Source of the DNA: Pseudomonas sp. NFACC02
GTDB lineage: Bacteria; Pseudomonadota; Gammaproteobacteria; Pseudomonadales; Pseudomonadaceae
Reading direction: 5' to 3'
DNA length: 64,000 nucleotides
Assembly: GCF_900110765.1 (NCBI RefSeq)
Contig: NZ_FOEO01000002.1
Location: 1-64,000 of the forward strand
The notes below the pieces were generated by a model, which made no database searches, was not told the DNA's origin, and saw nothing but the letters and a program-made list of their open reading frames with translations. Shown one piece after another: positions 47,411 to 56,427 of this stretch. The first letter of the stretch is position 1. Every line of letters starts with the position of its first letter. A program made the position numbers and the translations under genes.

Positions 47411-49048
47411 TCAAGCGTCCAGCCACACTTGCTCGGAGAACATGTAGCCCATGAAACCGCCCAGCGGGTTCGCTACGTACCCTTTGACACGCTGGTCGAC
47501 GCCATCGATGTTGCTGATAAACACCGGCACGCCGATGCCGCAATGGTCATGCACCAACGTCTGCATGTCGTGGTACATCTGGGTGCGCTTGGCTTCGTCG
47601 GTTTCAGCACGCGCCAGCAGCAGCAACTGGTCAAACTGATCGTTTTTCCAGGCAGACTCGTTCCACGGCGCCTTGGACTGAAAGAACTGCGAGAACATCA
47701 CGTCGGCATTCGGCCGCGGGTTAATGTTGCCGAAGCTCAGCGGGTGCTTCGCCCAGTGGTTGGACCAATAACCGTCGGTGGGCAAACGGCTGACGTCCAG
47801 CTTGAGCCCCGCCTGTTTAGCCGATTGCTGCAACAACACGGCAATATCCACCGAGCCCGTCGCGGCGGGCGATGCCACCAGGGGCATGGTGATGCTTTCC
47901 ATGCCGGCTTTCTTAAGCAGGAACCTGGCTTTCTCAGGGTCATATGGGGTTTGCGGCAGATCACTGTTGTAATAACGCGCACTTGGCGAGATCGGGTGAT
48001 CGTTACCGACCACCGCATACCCACGGAACACCGCTGACTTGATTTGTTCACGGTCCAGCAGCAGCTTCATGGCCTGGGTGAATTCCGGGCTTTTGCCAGG
48101 CATCTGGTCCTGACGGATGATCAAGTCCGTGTAGTTGCCCGACGGCGCATCGACCACGCGATGCTTGCCACTGCCGGCGATGCGTGCGGTGGAACGCGCA
48201 TTGACCTCGTTGATCATGTGCACGTCGCCCGACAGCAGCGCATTGACCCGCGACGGTTCATCGGCGATGGCAATGAACTCGATCTCGTCGAGGTACGGCA
48301 AGCCCGGTTTCCAATAGTTTTTGTTGCGCAGGGCGATCGAACGTACCCCTGGCTTGAACTCGCCGACAGAGAACGGGCCAGTGCCGATACCCTTGTTGAA
48401 GTCGGTGGTGCCGTCGGGAACGATCAGCAGGTGCGACACCGCGAGGATCGAAGGCAGCTCGGCGTTCGGTGAACCGAGACGGATCTGCACTTCGTTCGGC
48501 CCGCTGGCCTTGATCTCGGCGAACTGCTCGACCAATGCCATGACCTTCGAGCCGGTGAGCGGATCCTTGTGCCGGCTCAGCGAAAACACCACGTCGGCTG
48601 GAGTAAGGGGCTTGCCATTGTGGAACGTCACGTCTTTGCGCAGGGTAATGGTCCATAGCGTGGCGTCGGTATTCTCGATGCGCTCGGCCAACTCCAGTTG
48701 CGGGGTCATGTGGTTGTCGAAACGGGTCAGGCCGTTATAGAACATGTAATGACGCACATAGTCGGTGGACAGTGCGCCCTTGGCGGGGTCCAGCGTATCG
48801 GCGGTCGAGCTGGACACCCCCGCGACGCGGATCTTGCCACCTGGCTTGCCTTTACCCACGACCGGTGTGTCATCGGCCAGCAGCTTGCCAGCAGCGCCGA
48901 ACAGGCTACCGGCACCCGCCGCCGCAACCCCGGCAACGCCGAGCATCTGCAGGGCATTGCGACGCGACATGCCACGATTGAGATGTTCGAATACCCGCAG
49001 GCTGTCTTCGCCGCTGATAAATTCGAGAGTATTTTTACGGTCTGTCAT
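47411..49048 (-). CDS. Substrate-binding protein of dipeptide-type ABC transporter, Tat signal
   Basis: A 545-residue family 5 solute-binding protein. The N-terminus has a long n-region and a twin-arginine motif MSRRNALQMLG (Arg29-Arg30) followed by a hydrophobic stretch, pointing to Tat export of a folded protein. The family 5 signature lies in TLRKDVTFHNGKPLTPADVV. These proteins bind peptides, opines, glutathione or nickel complexes. Tat export and the oxidase/acetylase neighbours suggest a non-standard ligand, but none can be named. Confidence 0.92.
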   Translation of the reverse strand: MTDRKNTLEFISGEDSLRVFEHLNRGMSRRNALQMLGVAGVAAAGAGSLFGAAGKLLADDTPVVGKGKPGGKIRVAGVSSSTADTLDPAKGALSTDYVRHYMFYNGLTRFDNHMTPQLELAERIENTDATLWTITLRKDVTFHNGKPLTPADVVFSLSRHKDPLTGSKVMALVEQFAEIKASGPNEVQIRLGSPNAELPSILAVSHLLIVPDGTTDFNKGIGTGPFSVGEFKPGVRSIALRNKNYWKPGLPYLDEIEFIAIADEPSRVNALLSGDVHMINEVNARSTARIAGSGKHRVVDAPSGNYTDLIIRQDQMPGKSPEFTQAMKLLLDREQIKSAVFRGYAVVGNDHPISPSARYYNSDLPQTPYDPEKARFLLKKAGMESITMPLVASPAATGSVDIAVLLQQSAKQAGLKLDVSRLPTDGYWSNHWAKHPLSFGNINPRPNADVMFSQFFQSKAPWNESAWKNDQFDQLLLLARAETDEAKRTQMYHDMQTLVHDHCGIGVPVFISNIDGVDQRVKGYVANPLGGFMGYMFSEQVWLDA

Positions 49049-49144
49049 GGAAGGCTACCTGTCGATAATCGAAAAATTCGAGTGCTCGCGGATGTCCGGA
49101 GCGTCCTGAAAACACAAACGACGGTGACGCAACGACTGCAAAAC

Positions 49145-50419
49145 TCAGTGCAGATAATCCTGGAAGCGGTACCAGGCGCCCACGACCGGCAGGAACCAGG
49201 GCTTGCCGAAATGCCCGGGAATCGCCGGCCATTGGAGCTCGCGCCACGGATTGGCGGCTGCATTGCCGGCCATCACGTCAGCCATCACCTGGCCCATGTG
49301 CACCGACATCTGCACGCCATGGCCGCTGTAACCCATGGAGTGAAAGACCCCGCCATGCTGCCCGGCGCGCGGCAGACGATCGGACGTCATGTCCACCAGA
49401 CCACCCCAGCAGTAGTCGATTTTCACGTCGGCCAACTGCGGGAAGATATTGAGCATCGCCGCCCGCAGCACCTTGCCGCTTTTGGCGTCCGATACGCTGT
49501 TGGACATCGCGAATCGCGCCCGCCCGCCGAACAGCAGGCGGTTGTCCGGGGTCAGGCGAAAGTAATTGCCGATCATGCGGCTGGTGACATAAGAGCGCTG
49601 CTGCGGCCACAACTGCTCGATCAGTGTCTGCGGCAGCACCTGGGTGACGATCACAAAACTGCCCACCGGTACGATCCGACGGCGGTACCAGCCAAGGCCA
49701 CCGTGCTGGCTCGCACCGCTGGCCAACAAGACCTGGCCGGCATGCAGCGAGCCCTTGGTGGTGTTGATCAGATAACCGCCTGACCGGGCCTTCCAGTCGT
49801 TAACCTGGGTATGCTCGTGAATCACCGCGCCGCGCCGTACTGCCGCCTCGGCCAGCCCGACACCGAAACGGCCGACGTGCATTTGTACGCCATTGCGTTG
49901 CAGCAAGCCGCCATGAAACTGCGTCGAGTTGACTTCGACACGCGTCTGCCGGGCATCGAGCAGCTCGACGTCGGCATCGACCTCCCGGCGAATCAGCTCG
50001 CAGGTACGCGCCAACCCCTCGTAGTGCATGGGCTTGGCGGCCAGCTTCAACTTGCCGTTGCGCACCAGGTCGCAAGCGATTCGCTCCTGCTCCACCACCG
50101 ACACCACGGTCTGCACCGCGCTTTCATAGGCCTGGTAATAAGCACGCGCCTTGTCCGGCCCGAGACTGGCGTGCAGTCCGGCGTAATCCTGGGCGACACC
50201 GGTGTTGCATTGCCCACCATTACGCCCCGAGGCTTCACCCACCACCCGCCCTGCATCCAGCACAACCACGCTGGCGCCACGCATGGCCAAAGCCCTCGCC
50301 GCCGAGAGGCCAGTGAGCCCGCCCCCTACTACCGCCACGTCGACCTGCCTGGGCAGATCACCCAGCTGCGCGCCAGCAAACGCCGGTGCGGTGTCGAGCC
50401 AATACGATTCACTGCCCAT
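49145..50419 (-). CDS. FAD-dependent amine/amino acid oxidase (PuuB-like)
   Basis: A 424-residue flavoprotein of the DAO superfamily. The dinucleotide motif VAVVGGGLTGLSAARALAM lies near residues 27-45, then EASGRNGGQCNTGVAQDY, the covalent-flavin/active-site neighbourhood of gamma-glutamylputrescine oxidase types. The C-terminal GYSGHGVQMSVHMGQVMADV closes the FAD site. It would oxidise a secondary or primary amine to imine/aldehyde with H2O2. The start at 50419 lies 43 bases after the HAD gene. It heads toward the transporter genes on the same strand. Confidence 0.88.
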   Translation of the reverse strand: MGSESYWLDTAPAFAGAQLGDLPRQVDVAVVGGGLTGLSAARALAMRGASVVVLDAGRVVGEASGRNGGQCNTGVAQDYAGLHASLGPDKARAYYQAYESAVQTVVSVVEQERIACDLVRNGKLKLAAKPMHYEGLARTCELIRREVDADVELLDARQTRVEVNSTQFHGGLLQRNGVQMHVGRFGVGLAEAAVRRGAVIHEHTQVNDWKARSGGYLINTTKGSLHAGQVLLASGASQHGGLGWYRRRIVPVGSFVIVTQVLPQTLIEQLWPQQRSYVTSRMIGNYFRLTPDNRLLFGGRARFAMSNSVSDAKSGKVLRAAMLNIFPQLADVKIDYCWGGLVDMTSDRLPRAGQHGGVFHSMGYSGHGVQMSVHMGQVMADVMAGNAAANPWRELQWPAIPGHFGKPWFLPVVGAWYRFQDYLH

Positions 50420-50462
50420 GTCGAGCCCGCCCCTGTGCCAACAAGAATGCCGATCGCATCGT

Positions 50463-51131
50463 TTATAGGCCGACCAATGCTGGCAACCCACCAATATCGT
50501 TGATCTGCTGGTAACCGAAGGCGGCATTGGCCGGTACGTCATGGCCACGGGCGACGAAGGCCTTGTGCTTGATCTTCATGTCATGGGCCGACATCAGGTC
50601 ATAACGAAAACTTGAAGACACGTGCAAGACATCTTCCGGGCCGCAACCCAGGTTATCGAGCATGTACTCGAACGCTGCCAGACGCGGTTTGTAGGCCTGA
50701 GCCTGTTGGGCAGTGAATACCTTGTAAAACGGCGCGCCCAGCTTGTCGACGTTGGACATGATCTGACTGTCCATCGCATTGGAGAAAATCACCAGGGGGA
50801 TCTTGTCGGCTATTTTCGACAAGCCTGCCGGGACGTCTGCATGGGGGCCCCACGTTGGCACCGCGTCATAATAAAGCTGGCCTTCTTCGCGATAATCGAT
50901 CCCCCAACGCTTGCAGGTGCGAGCCAGAGCCGTCTTGAGAATCTCATCGTACGGCCGCCAGTCGCCCATGACCTGGTCGAGGCGATAGGCGCTGAAGTCT
51001 TTGACGAACTGGTCCATCTGAGCAGGCTGGATACGATCGGCAAACAGTTCACGAGTCATCGTGCCCATCTGAAAGTTGGTCAGCGTGCCGTAGCAGTCGA
51101 ACGTAATGAATTTGGGACGAAGAAAGCTCAT
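50463..51131 (-). CDS. HAD-superfamily hydrolase, haloacid dehalogenase type II
   Basis: A 222-residue HAD hydrolase of the type II haloacid dehalogenase branch. The nucleophile is Asp12 in ITFDCYGTLTNF, motif II is PLVIFSNAMDSQ, the Lys is in AYKPRLAAFEY and motif III in HVSSSFRYDLMSAHDM. Whether it acts on haloacids is doubtful: family members in amine-oxidase operons are usually of unknown substrate. It is the first gene of the minus-strand set. A truncated relative lies at 56,156-56,281. Confidence 0.9.
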   Translation of the reverse strand: MSFLRPKFITFDCYGTLTNFQMGTMTRELFADRIQPAQMDQFVKDFSAYRLDQVMGDWRPYDEILKTALARTCKRWGIDYREEGQLYYDAVPTWGPHADVPAGLSKIADKIPLVIFSNAMDSQIMSNVDKLGAPFYKVFTAQQAQAYKPRLAAFEYMLDNLGCGPEDVLHVSSSFRYDLMSAHDMKIKHKAFVARGHDVPANAAFGYQQINDIGGLPALVGL

Positions 51132-51629
51132 TGAGTGCGGTCCTGAAGTTCGTTGAGTGTGACAAGCGTTCGCTACTCTTGCAGAGCAAACGCTTCGTTG
51201 CTGCACGTCTTCATTACAACACTGTGAAATCAGCAGAAGGCGTCAAAATCGACGCTTGCTCAATACAAACCACCGTTTTTGCCTGCGTGCCCAGCAGAGT
51301 TTGCCGCTTGCTCCAGGCTTGAGCAGGCCCTGTATTTATGCGCGCTTATGACGCTTTTTGCCCTGGAAGGCTCAAGCACAAGGCTAAACGACGGCAGAAA
51401 GTGTCGTGGATGGCGTCGGTGGCGCAGAGCATTGCTGTGCGCGACTTTTCGCCAAAAAAACCATCAGGTATTTGCTGCTGATCAGGCCCCGAAATTAAGT
51501 AGTAACTATGGTCTCGTTACCCCTGCGCTTCACGAATCTGCCGAATGTTGCGCGTCCTCTTGCCAGCCCTTTAATCAGGTGGGATACAGGCACTCCAGTG
51601 ACACACACAACGTTCAATGGAGGCTTGTC
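51132..51629. other. Gene-free divergent promoter region
   Basis: 498 bases between the minus-strand HAD operon and the plus-strand GNAT operon. An open frame exists on the plus strand but is not coding-like (low-quality composition, no ribosome site before 51,600). A 15-base motif shared with the second HAD promoter lies at 51,264-51,278. No REP element is seen. Confidence 0.5.
51264..51278 (-). promoter_or_regulatory. Motif shared by the two HAD promoters, copy 1
   Basis: AAACGGTGGTTTGTA on the minus strand, about 133 bases before the HAD start. The identical 15 bases occur at 56,339-56,353, in the same orientation. A GTAAT-containing box follows 46 bases downstream here and 44 there. The likely role is an activator or repressor site for a common regulator. 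Confidence 0.5.
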
Positions 51630-52481
51630 ATGTCTGCCCTGCCACACCCTGCTTATGTCTACCGCGCCATGACTGTAGGCGACCTTCCGGCCGCCCACGC
51701 CTTGTCGCTGGAATTGAAATGGCCGCATCGCCTCGAGGACTGGGCGATGCTGCAACGAGTGAGCGACGGCGTCGTGGCACTCGATGGCGAGCGCCTGATC
51801 GGCACTGCTTTCGCCTGCCCTCAAGGAGATTACGCAACCATCGGCCTGGTCATCGTCAGTGCTGACTACCAGGGCCAGGGCATTGGCCGGCGCTTGATGG
51901 AAAAAGCCCTGGCTGCTTGCCAATGGCGCACACCGATCCTCAACGCCACCCTGGCCGGCGCACCTCTTTATGCCAGCCAGGGGTTTGTCGAATTCGGACA
52001 GGTGGACCAGCATCAAGGCCTGGCGCAGGTACCGGCCCAAACAGATTTGCCGAGCGGCGAAACCTGCCGAGTGCTATCGGCCGACGATCATGTCGCGCTG
52101 GTAGCCCTGGCCAATGCCGCAAGCGGGCTGGACCGCCGCGAGGTGATGCGCAACTTGCAGATGGATTGCGTCGTGGGAATCGAGCGCGACGGCCAGTTAC
52201 GCGGATTTGCCGTACTACGCCCGTTTGGCCGCGGACGCAGCATCGGTCCGGCGGTGGCAGAGAATGTCGACCAGGCCAAGCACATGCTCACCGAACTGCT
52301 CGCACAGGTGCCGGATGCCTTTGTACGCATCGATATTCCCGCCGACTGCGGCATTGCCGACTGGCTCGAACAGGCGGGGTTGAAGCATGTCGACTCCGTC
52401 ACGCAAATGGCCAAGGGCACGCCGCCTCAGGCCAGCGCCGACACACTTCCCTTTGCCCTTATCACACAAGCATTGGGCTGA
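51630..52481 (+). CDS. GNAT N-acetyltransferase, two-domain
   Basis: A 283-residue acetyltransferase. The N-terminal GNAT domain (about 10-130) holds GLVIVSADYQGQGIGRRLME, the acetyl-CoA pyrophosphate-binding loop. The C-terminal domain resembles the Acetyltransf_18 half found in YitH-like proteins. It would acetylate an amine, probably one handled by this locus. GGAGG lies six bases before the ATG at 51630. It leads the plus-strand set GNAT-cupin-aldehyde dehydrogenase. Confidence 0.88.
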   Translation: MSALPHPAYVYRAMTVGDLPAAHALSLELKWPHRLEDWAMLQRVSDGVVALDGERLIGTAFACPQGDYATIGLVIVSADYQGQGIGRRLMEKALAACQWRTPILNATLAGAPLYASQGFVEFGQVDQHQGLAQVPAQTDLPSGETCRVLSADDHVALVALANAASGLDRREVMRNLQMDCVVGIERDGQLRGFAVLRPFGRGRSIGPAVAENVDQAKHMLTELLAQVPDAFVRIDIPADCGIADWLEQAGLKHVDSVTQMAKGTPPQASADTLPFALITQALG

Positions 52482-52502
52482 CTTTCACTCAGGAGCACCA
52501 CT

Positions 52503-53216
52503 ATGTTATCTCCTCGTATTTTGCTGCTGGCGCGCGCTGACGGCGGCCGCATTACCACACCTTTGCGCAACGCCGCCCTGAGTGCCCTCGACCCGTTCGG
52601 TGATACACGCAAAGTCGCCTGGCAAGGTGACGACGGTGTCAGTGCGGGCTTGGTGTCGTTCAGTGGTGAAACCTCTATCGACCATTTCCCCTACAGTGAA
52701 ACGCTGGTGGTTCACGCCGGCCTGGTCACACTGCAGACGAGCGAGCAGCGCCTGGAACTGGGCGCAGGTGACAGCGCCGTGATCGGCTATGGCACGCCTG
52801 TGCGTGTGCAGGCCAGCGCCGGCAGCCAATGGGCGTTCTGCACCGTTGACCTGCCCGACGCGCCCCTGCACCCCGGCCTGACATGGATCGACCCGCGCAC
52901 GCCACTCAACCCCTCCGCCGCACCTGACGCGCAAATCCTGATCGGCCCTGCTCCGCAATGCCGCGCCAACAACCTGTTCGATGATGCCGACACTGAATTG
53001 CGCGTCGGCGTCTGGGACTCGACGCCCTATGCGCGCCACGGTCGCCCACACAAGCTGCATGAACTGATGTACCTGATCGAAGGCAGCATGACCCTGCAGG
53101 ACGACGATGGCGTGGACGTGACGGTCAACACCGGTGACACCGTATTCGTCGCCAAAGGCGCGCCCTGCGCCTGGAACAGCACGGTCTATGTGCGCAAGGT
53201 CTATGCGGTGAAGTAA
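52503..53216 (+). CDS. Cupin domain protein (DUF861-like bicupin)
   Basis: A 237-residue protein with two cupin folds. The first (about 50-105) includes IDHFPYSETLVVHAGLVTL; the second (about 160-230) includes YARHGRPHKLHELMYLIEGS with His and Glu ligand candidates and NTGDTVFVAKGAPCAW. DUF861-type cupins near amine oxidases are of unknown catalysis. AGGAG precedes the ATG. It starts 21 bases after the GNAT gene. Confidence 0.87.
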   Translation: MLSPRILLLARADGGRITTPLRNAALSALDPFGDTRKVAWQGDDGVSAGLVSFSGETSIDHFPYSETLVVHAGLVTLQTSEQRLELGAGDSAVIGYGTPVRVQASAGSQWAFCTVDLPDAPLHPGLTWIDPRTPLNPSAAPDAQILIGPAPQCRANNLFDDADTELRVGVWDSTPYARHGRPHKLHELMYLIEGSMTLQDDDGVDVTVNTGDTVFVAKGAPCAWNSTVYVRKVYAVK

Positions 53217-53266
53217 GTCCGGAGCACGGTTCGCCGTCCCCATCAATGTTCCGAGGAGCCAGTTGG

Positions 53267-54733
53267 ATGCCCACACAATCGTCGCACAGCGACCCTATCG
53301 ATGCGCACATCGCTCAGCAGTTCTACATTGACGGCCGCTGGTCACCCCCTGCCCGGGCGGCGACTCTGCCGGTGGTCAATCCGGCCACCGAAGAGGTCGT
53401 GGCTCAGGTCGCACGCGGCTCCGCTGAAGACGTTGATCGCGCCGTGGCGGCGGCGCGGGCTGCGTTGCCCGGCTGGGCCGCGTGCCCGCCGGTGGCTCGC
53501 GCACAAGTGCTGGACAAGATCCATGCGCTGATCCTGGAGCGCAAGGAACAGTTCGCCCAGGCCCTCACCCTGGAAATGGGCGCCGCGATCAACTTTGCAC
53601 GGAACATGCAAGTGCCCCTGGCGGCCGAACACGTGCGGGTCGCCCGGGACGTGCTGACCAGCTATCGCTTTCAGACGGTTGAGCGTGGCACCGCGATCGA
53701 GCGCGAACCTGTCGGCGTGTGCGGGCTGATCACGCCCTGGAACTGGCCGCTTTATCAAATCACCGCAAAAGTCGCCCCGGCCATCGCCGCCGGATGCACC
53801 GTGGTGCTCAAACCCAGTGAACTGTCGCCCCTGAGCGCGTTGTTGTTTGCCCAACTGATCCACGACTCCGGCGTGCCCCCAGGGGTGTTTAACCTGGTGA
53901 ACGGCAGTGGTGCCGATGTCGGCGCGGCCATGGCGGCGCACCCTGATATCGACATGATCTCCATCACGGGCTCCAACCGCGCCGGTGCGCTGGTCGCCCA
54001 GGCGGCCGCGCCTACGGTCAAGCGCGTGACCCAGGAGCTGGGGGGCAAATCGCCGAACGTGCTGCTGCCTGACGCCGACTTCGCCAAGGCCGTGCCGCCG
54101 GGGGTGATGTCGGCGTTTCGCAATGTCGGGCAGTCCTGCAGCGCGCCGACCCGGATGATCGTGCCAAGAGACCGGCTGTCCGAGGTTGAAGCACTGGCCG
54201 CGGCCACCGCCAATTCAATTATCGTGGGTGACCCGCGCGCGGAAGAAACCGTGCTGGGACCGATTGCCAATCTGGCGCAGTTCGAACGTGTCCAGGCAAT
54301 GATTGAGGCGGGCCTGAACGAGGGTGCAAAACTGGTGTGCGGCGGACCTGGGCGAGTACCGGGCTTTGAAAAAGGCTTCTATACCCGGCCGACGGTCTTC
54401 TCCGAGGTGGCGTCGGGCATGCGCATCGCGCAGGAGGAAATCTTTGGTCCGGTGTTATGCATCATTGCCTATGACACGCTGGATGAAGCCATCGCGATTG
54501 CCAACGATACCGTGTATGGGCTCGGTGCCCATGTGCAAGCCCAGGACCTTCAGCTTGCCCGTGCCGTCGCTTCGCGTATTCGCGCTGGCCAAGTACATCT
54601 GAACTATCCCGCGTGGGACCCGATGGCGCCTTTCGGTGGCTACAAGCGCTCGGGCAACGGTCGCGAATACGGCGTGCAGGGTTTTGAAGAGTATCTGGAA
54701 ACCAAGGCAATCATTGGCTTTGGCCAACGCTAG
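53267..54733 (+). CDS. NAD(P)-dependent aldehyde dehydrogenase
   Basis: A 488-residue aldehyde dehydrogenase. The catalytic Glu is in VTQELGGKSPNVLL and the catalytic Cys in FRNVGQSCSAPTRM, with cofactor-binding PWNWPLYQITAKVAPAIAAG upstream. It would oxidise the aldehyde from an FAD oxidase. GAGGAG lies eight bases before the ATG at 53267 (MPTQSSHS); the seven extra residues upstream are excluded. It follows the cupin gene by 50 bases. Confidence 0.93.
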   Translation: MPTQSSHSDPIDAHIAQQFYIDGRWSPPARAATLPVVNPATEEVVAQVARGSAEDVDRAVAAARAALPGWAACPPVARAQVLDKIHALILERKEQFAQALTLEMGAAINFARNMQVPLAAEHVRVARDVLTSYRFQTVERGTAIEREPVGVCGLITPWNWPLYQITAKVAPAIAAGCTVVLKPSELSPLSALLFAQLIHDSGVPPGVFNLVNGSGADVGAAMAAHPDIDMISITGSNRAGALVAQAAAPTVKRVTQELGGKSPNVLLPDADFAKAVPPGVMSAFRNVGQSCSAPTRMIVPRDRLSEVEALAAATANSIIVGDPRAEETVLGPIANLAQFERVQAMIEAGLNEGAKLVCGGPGRVPGFEKGFYTRPTVFSEVASGMRIAQEEIFGPVLCIIAYDTLDEAIAIANDTVYGLGAHVQAQDLQLARAVASRIRAGQVHLNYPAWDPMAPFGGYKRSGNGREYGVQGFEEYLETKAIIGFGQR

Positions 54734-54789
54734 AGCACAAAGGCCGTTGCGGGCGGCAAGGGACGCCACGCAACGGCCTGGGGGTCAGC

Positions 54790-56115
54790 TCAAAAATCCG
54801 CCACTTTGCCCCAGGATGACTTTTGAAAACGGCTCGGGTGATAGGGGCGCGGATCGACGATGGGGGTCATCCCGCTGACGATGTCGGCAATCAGATGACC
54901 CGCACCCGGGCCAATCCCAAAGCCATGCCCGCTGAACCCCGCCGCGATTACCAGCCCTGGCAGGCTGGCCATCTCGCCGATACCGGGAACGCCATCCGGC
55001 GTACTGTCCACGTAACCGGCCCAGGAGGCATTGATCGACGTTCCCTGCAACGCTGGCACCAACTCCACCGCGCGCTGGTAGGTCAGCGCAACGGCCGAAG
55101 CGTCAGCGCTTGGATCGAGAATTCGCATTCTCTCCATGGGCGTGGGCTGGTCCAGGCGCCAGCGCTTCAAGCTTTCGTGGCCGGCGTGCCAGCCTTCCAG
55201 CCCCCCAGGCGCCAGGTTGCGCCAGCGACGCTGGAACATCGGCAAGAATTGAGTAGAGAATCCCAGCAACTGTGGAGTGATGTCGACTCGCCCCCGGCCG
55301 CTGATCGCCAGCGTGTAGCTGCCATCGAAGCGGCGGGTGATGGACGCACCGGCGGTATGCAGCGCACTGGGAATTTCCTGGTTCGGCGCGGTGACCGACA
55401 GCACGGTCTGACGAATCGTCGCTTGCGGGAAACGAATACCATATTGGCGGCAGAATGAGGACGCCCAGGCACCGGCGGCAAGCACCGCGAGCCGGGTGCG
55501 TATGACGCCTTTTTCGGTGACCACCGCCGACAATTGACCGCCTTCGGTCTCGAGACCCCGCACGGCACAATCCTGATGCACGCTACTGCCCAGGGCCATG
55601 ATCGCGCGCGCGACAGCGGGGGCTGCGCGGGAAGGGTCGGCAATGCCATCGGTGGGCGCGAACACCCCGCCCTTCCACGACTTACCGGTGGCCCTGCCAC
55701 GCTCGGCGGCCTGTTCGGCGGTGAGCATCTGGGTCTGCACGTTGACCGTACGCGCAAACTCCCCCCAGCGCGCCCACCCTTCCAGCTCCTGGTCGTTGTT
55801 GCTCAGGTAAAGTAAACCACACCGCGTAAAACCGGTTTGTTCACCGGATTGCGCGGCGAACTGCTCCCACAGTTCCAGGCTTTTGGTGGCCATCGGCAAC
55901 TCACGCGCATCGCGATTCTGCTGACGGCACCATCCCCAGTTGCGGCTTGATTGCTCGGCGCCTATGCGGCCCTTTTCGACCAGCGCGACTTTCATGCCCC
56001 GTCTGGCAAGATAGTAGGCGGTAAACGCGCCGATGATGCCGCCGCCGATCACGACCACATCAGCCTCACCCGGCAGATCGGGAGAGGTTTGCACGGGAAT
56101 TAAAGGTGCTGGCAT
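54790..56115 (-). CDS. Second FAD-dependent oxidoreductase (DAO family)
   Basis: A 441-residue flavoprotein of the DAO superfamily, distinct from the first oxidase. The FAD motif VVVIGGGIIGAFTAYYLARR is near 19-38, then AEQSSRNWGWCRQQNRDARE, and AAGFSGHGFGIGPGAGHLIA at the C-terminus. Subfamily could be D-amino acid dehydrogenase-like or opine-oxidase-like. It converges with the aldehyde dehydrogenase gene, and a relic of a HAD gene lies directly upstream of it. Confidence 0.88.
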   Translation of the reverse strand: MPAPLIPVQTSPDLPGEADVVVIGGGIIGAFTAYYLARRGMKVALVEKGRIGAEQSSRNWGWCRQQNRDARELPMATKSLELWEQFAAQSGEQTGFTRCGLLYLSNNDQELEGWARWGEFARTVNVQTQMLTAEQAAERGRATGKSWKGGVFAPTDGIADPSRAAPAVARAIMALGSSVHQDCAVRGLETEGGQLSAVVTEKGVIRTRLAVLAAGAWASSFCRQYGIRFPQATIRQTVLSVTAPNQEIPSALHTAGASITRRFDGSYTLAISGRGRVDITPQLLGFSTQFLPMFQRRWRNLAPGGLEGWHAGHESLKRWRLDQPTPMERMRILDPSADASAVALTYQRAVELVPALQGTSINASWAGYVDSTPDGVPGIGEMASLPGLVIAAGFSGHGFGIGPGAGHLIADIVSGMTPIVDPRPYHPSRFQKSSWGKVADF

Positions 56116-56155
56116 GTTCTAGTTATCCCAATGAAGTCAGAAGAGTGACCTGTTA

Positions 56156-56281
56156 CTAACGCCCGACCGGTGCGGCCAACCCGCCGATATCCGGAATCCG
56201 GTGGTAGCCGAAGGCAGCATTGACCGGCTGTTCATGCCCTCCGGGAAAGCCGCCGTGATGTTCCACGCAGCAGGCCATCAT
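56156..56281 (-). pseudogene. Truncated HAD (type II dehalogenase) remnant
   Basis: The minus strand encodes 41 residues from an ATG-ATG at 56281 to TAG at 56156-56158. The last 27 residues align with the C-terminus of the intact HAD protein at 50,463-51,131: NAAFGY, IxDIGGL and VG are shared, 18 of 27 identical by eye. The preceding residues (MMACCVEHHGGFPGG) align with MSAHDMKIKHKAFVARG of the intact protein with a small gap. All catalytic motifs are lost. It ends 40 bases before the second FAD oxidase, exactly as the intact HAD precedes the first oxidase. Confidence 0.75.
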
Positions 56282-56338
56282 GGATTTATTACACCACCAT
56301 AAAGCCGTGCATAAGCGGTTAAACGCAGGGTTACGTGG

Positions 56339-56353
56339 TACAAACCACCGTTT
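56339..56353 (-). promoter_or_regulatory. Motif shared by the two HAD promoters, copy 2
   Basis: AAACGGTGGTTTGTA on the minus strand, 58 bases before the ATG of the HAD remnant, identical to 51,264-51,278. The sequence here extends into the dyad GTGGTACAAACCAC on the plus strand. Confidence 0.5.
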
Positions 56354-56427
56354 AAAAGGCCGGCCTCGGCAGAATTTGCCGAGGCAGTGGCGGCGGGCTG
56401 TACAACGCGGCTTGTTGCTGCAAGCGG

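Noticed and set aside
51279..51629. N-terminal extension of the GNAT protein
   Set aside because: The extension has no ribosome site and unlike composition; a strong GGAGG site lies before the ATG at 51,630.
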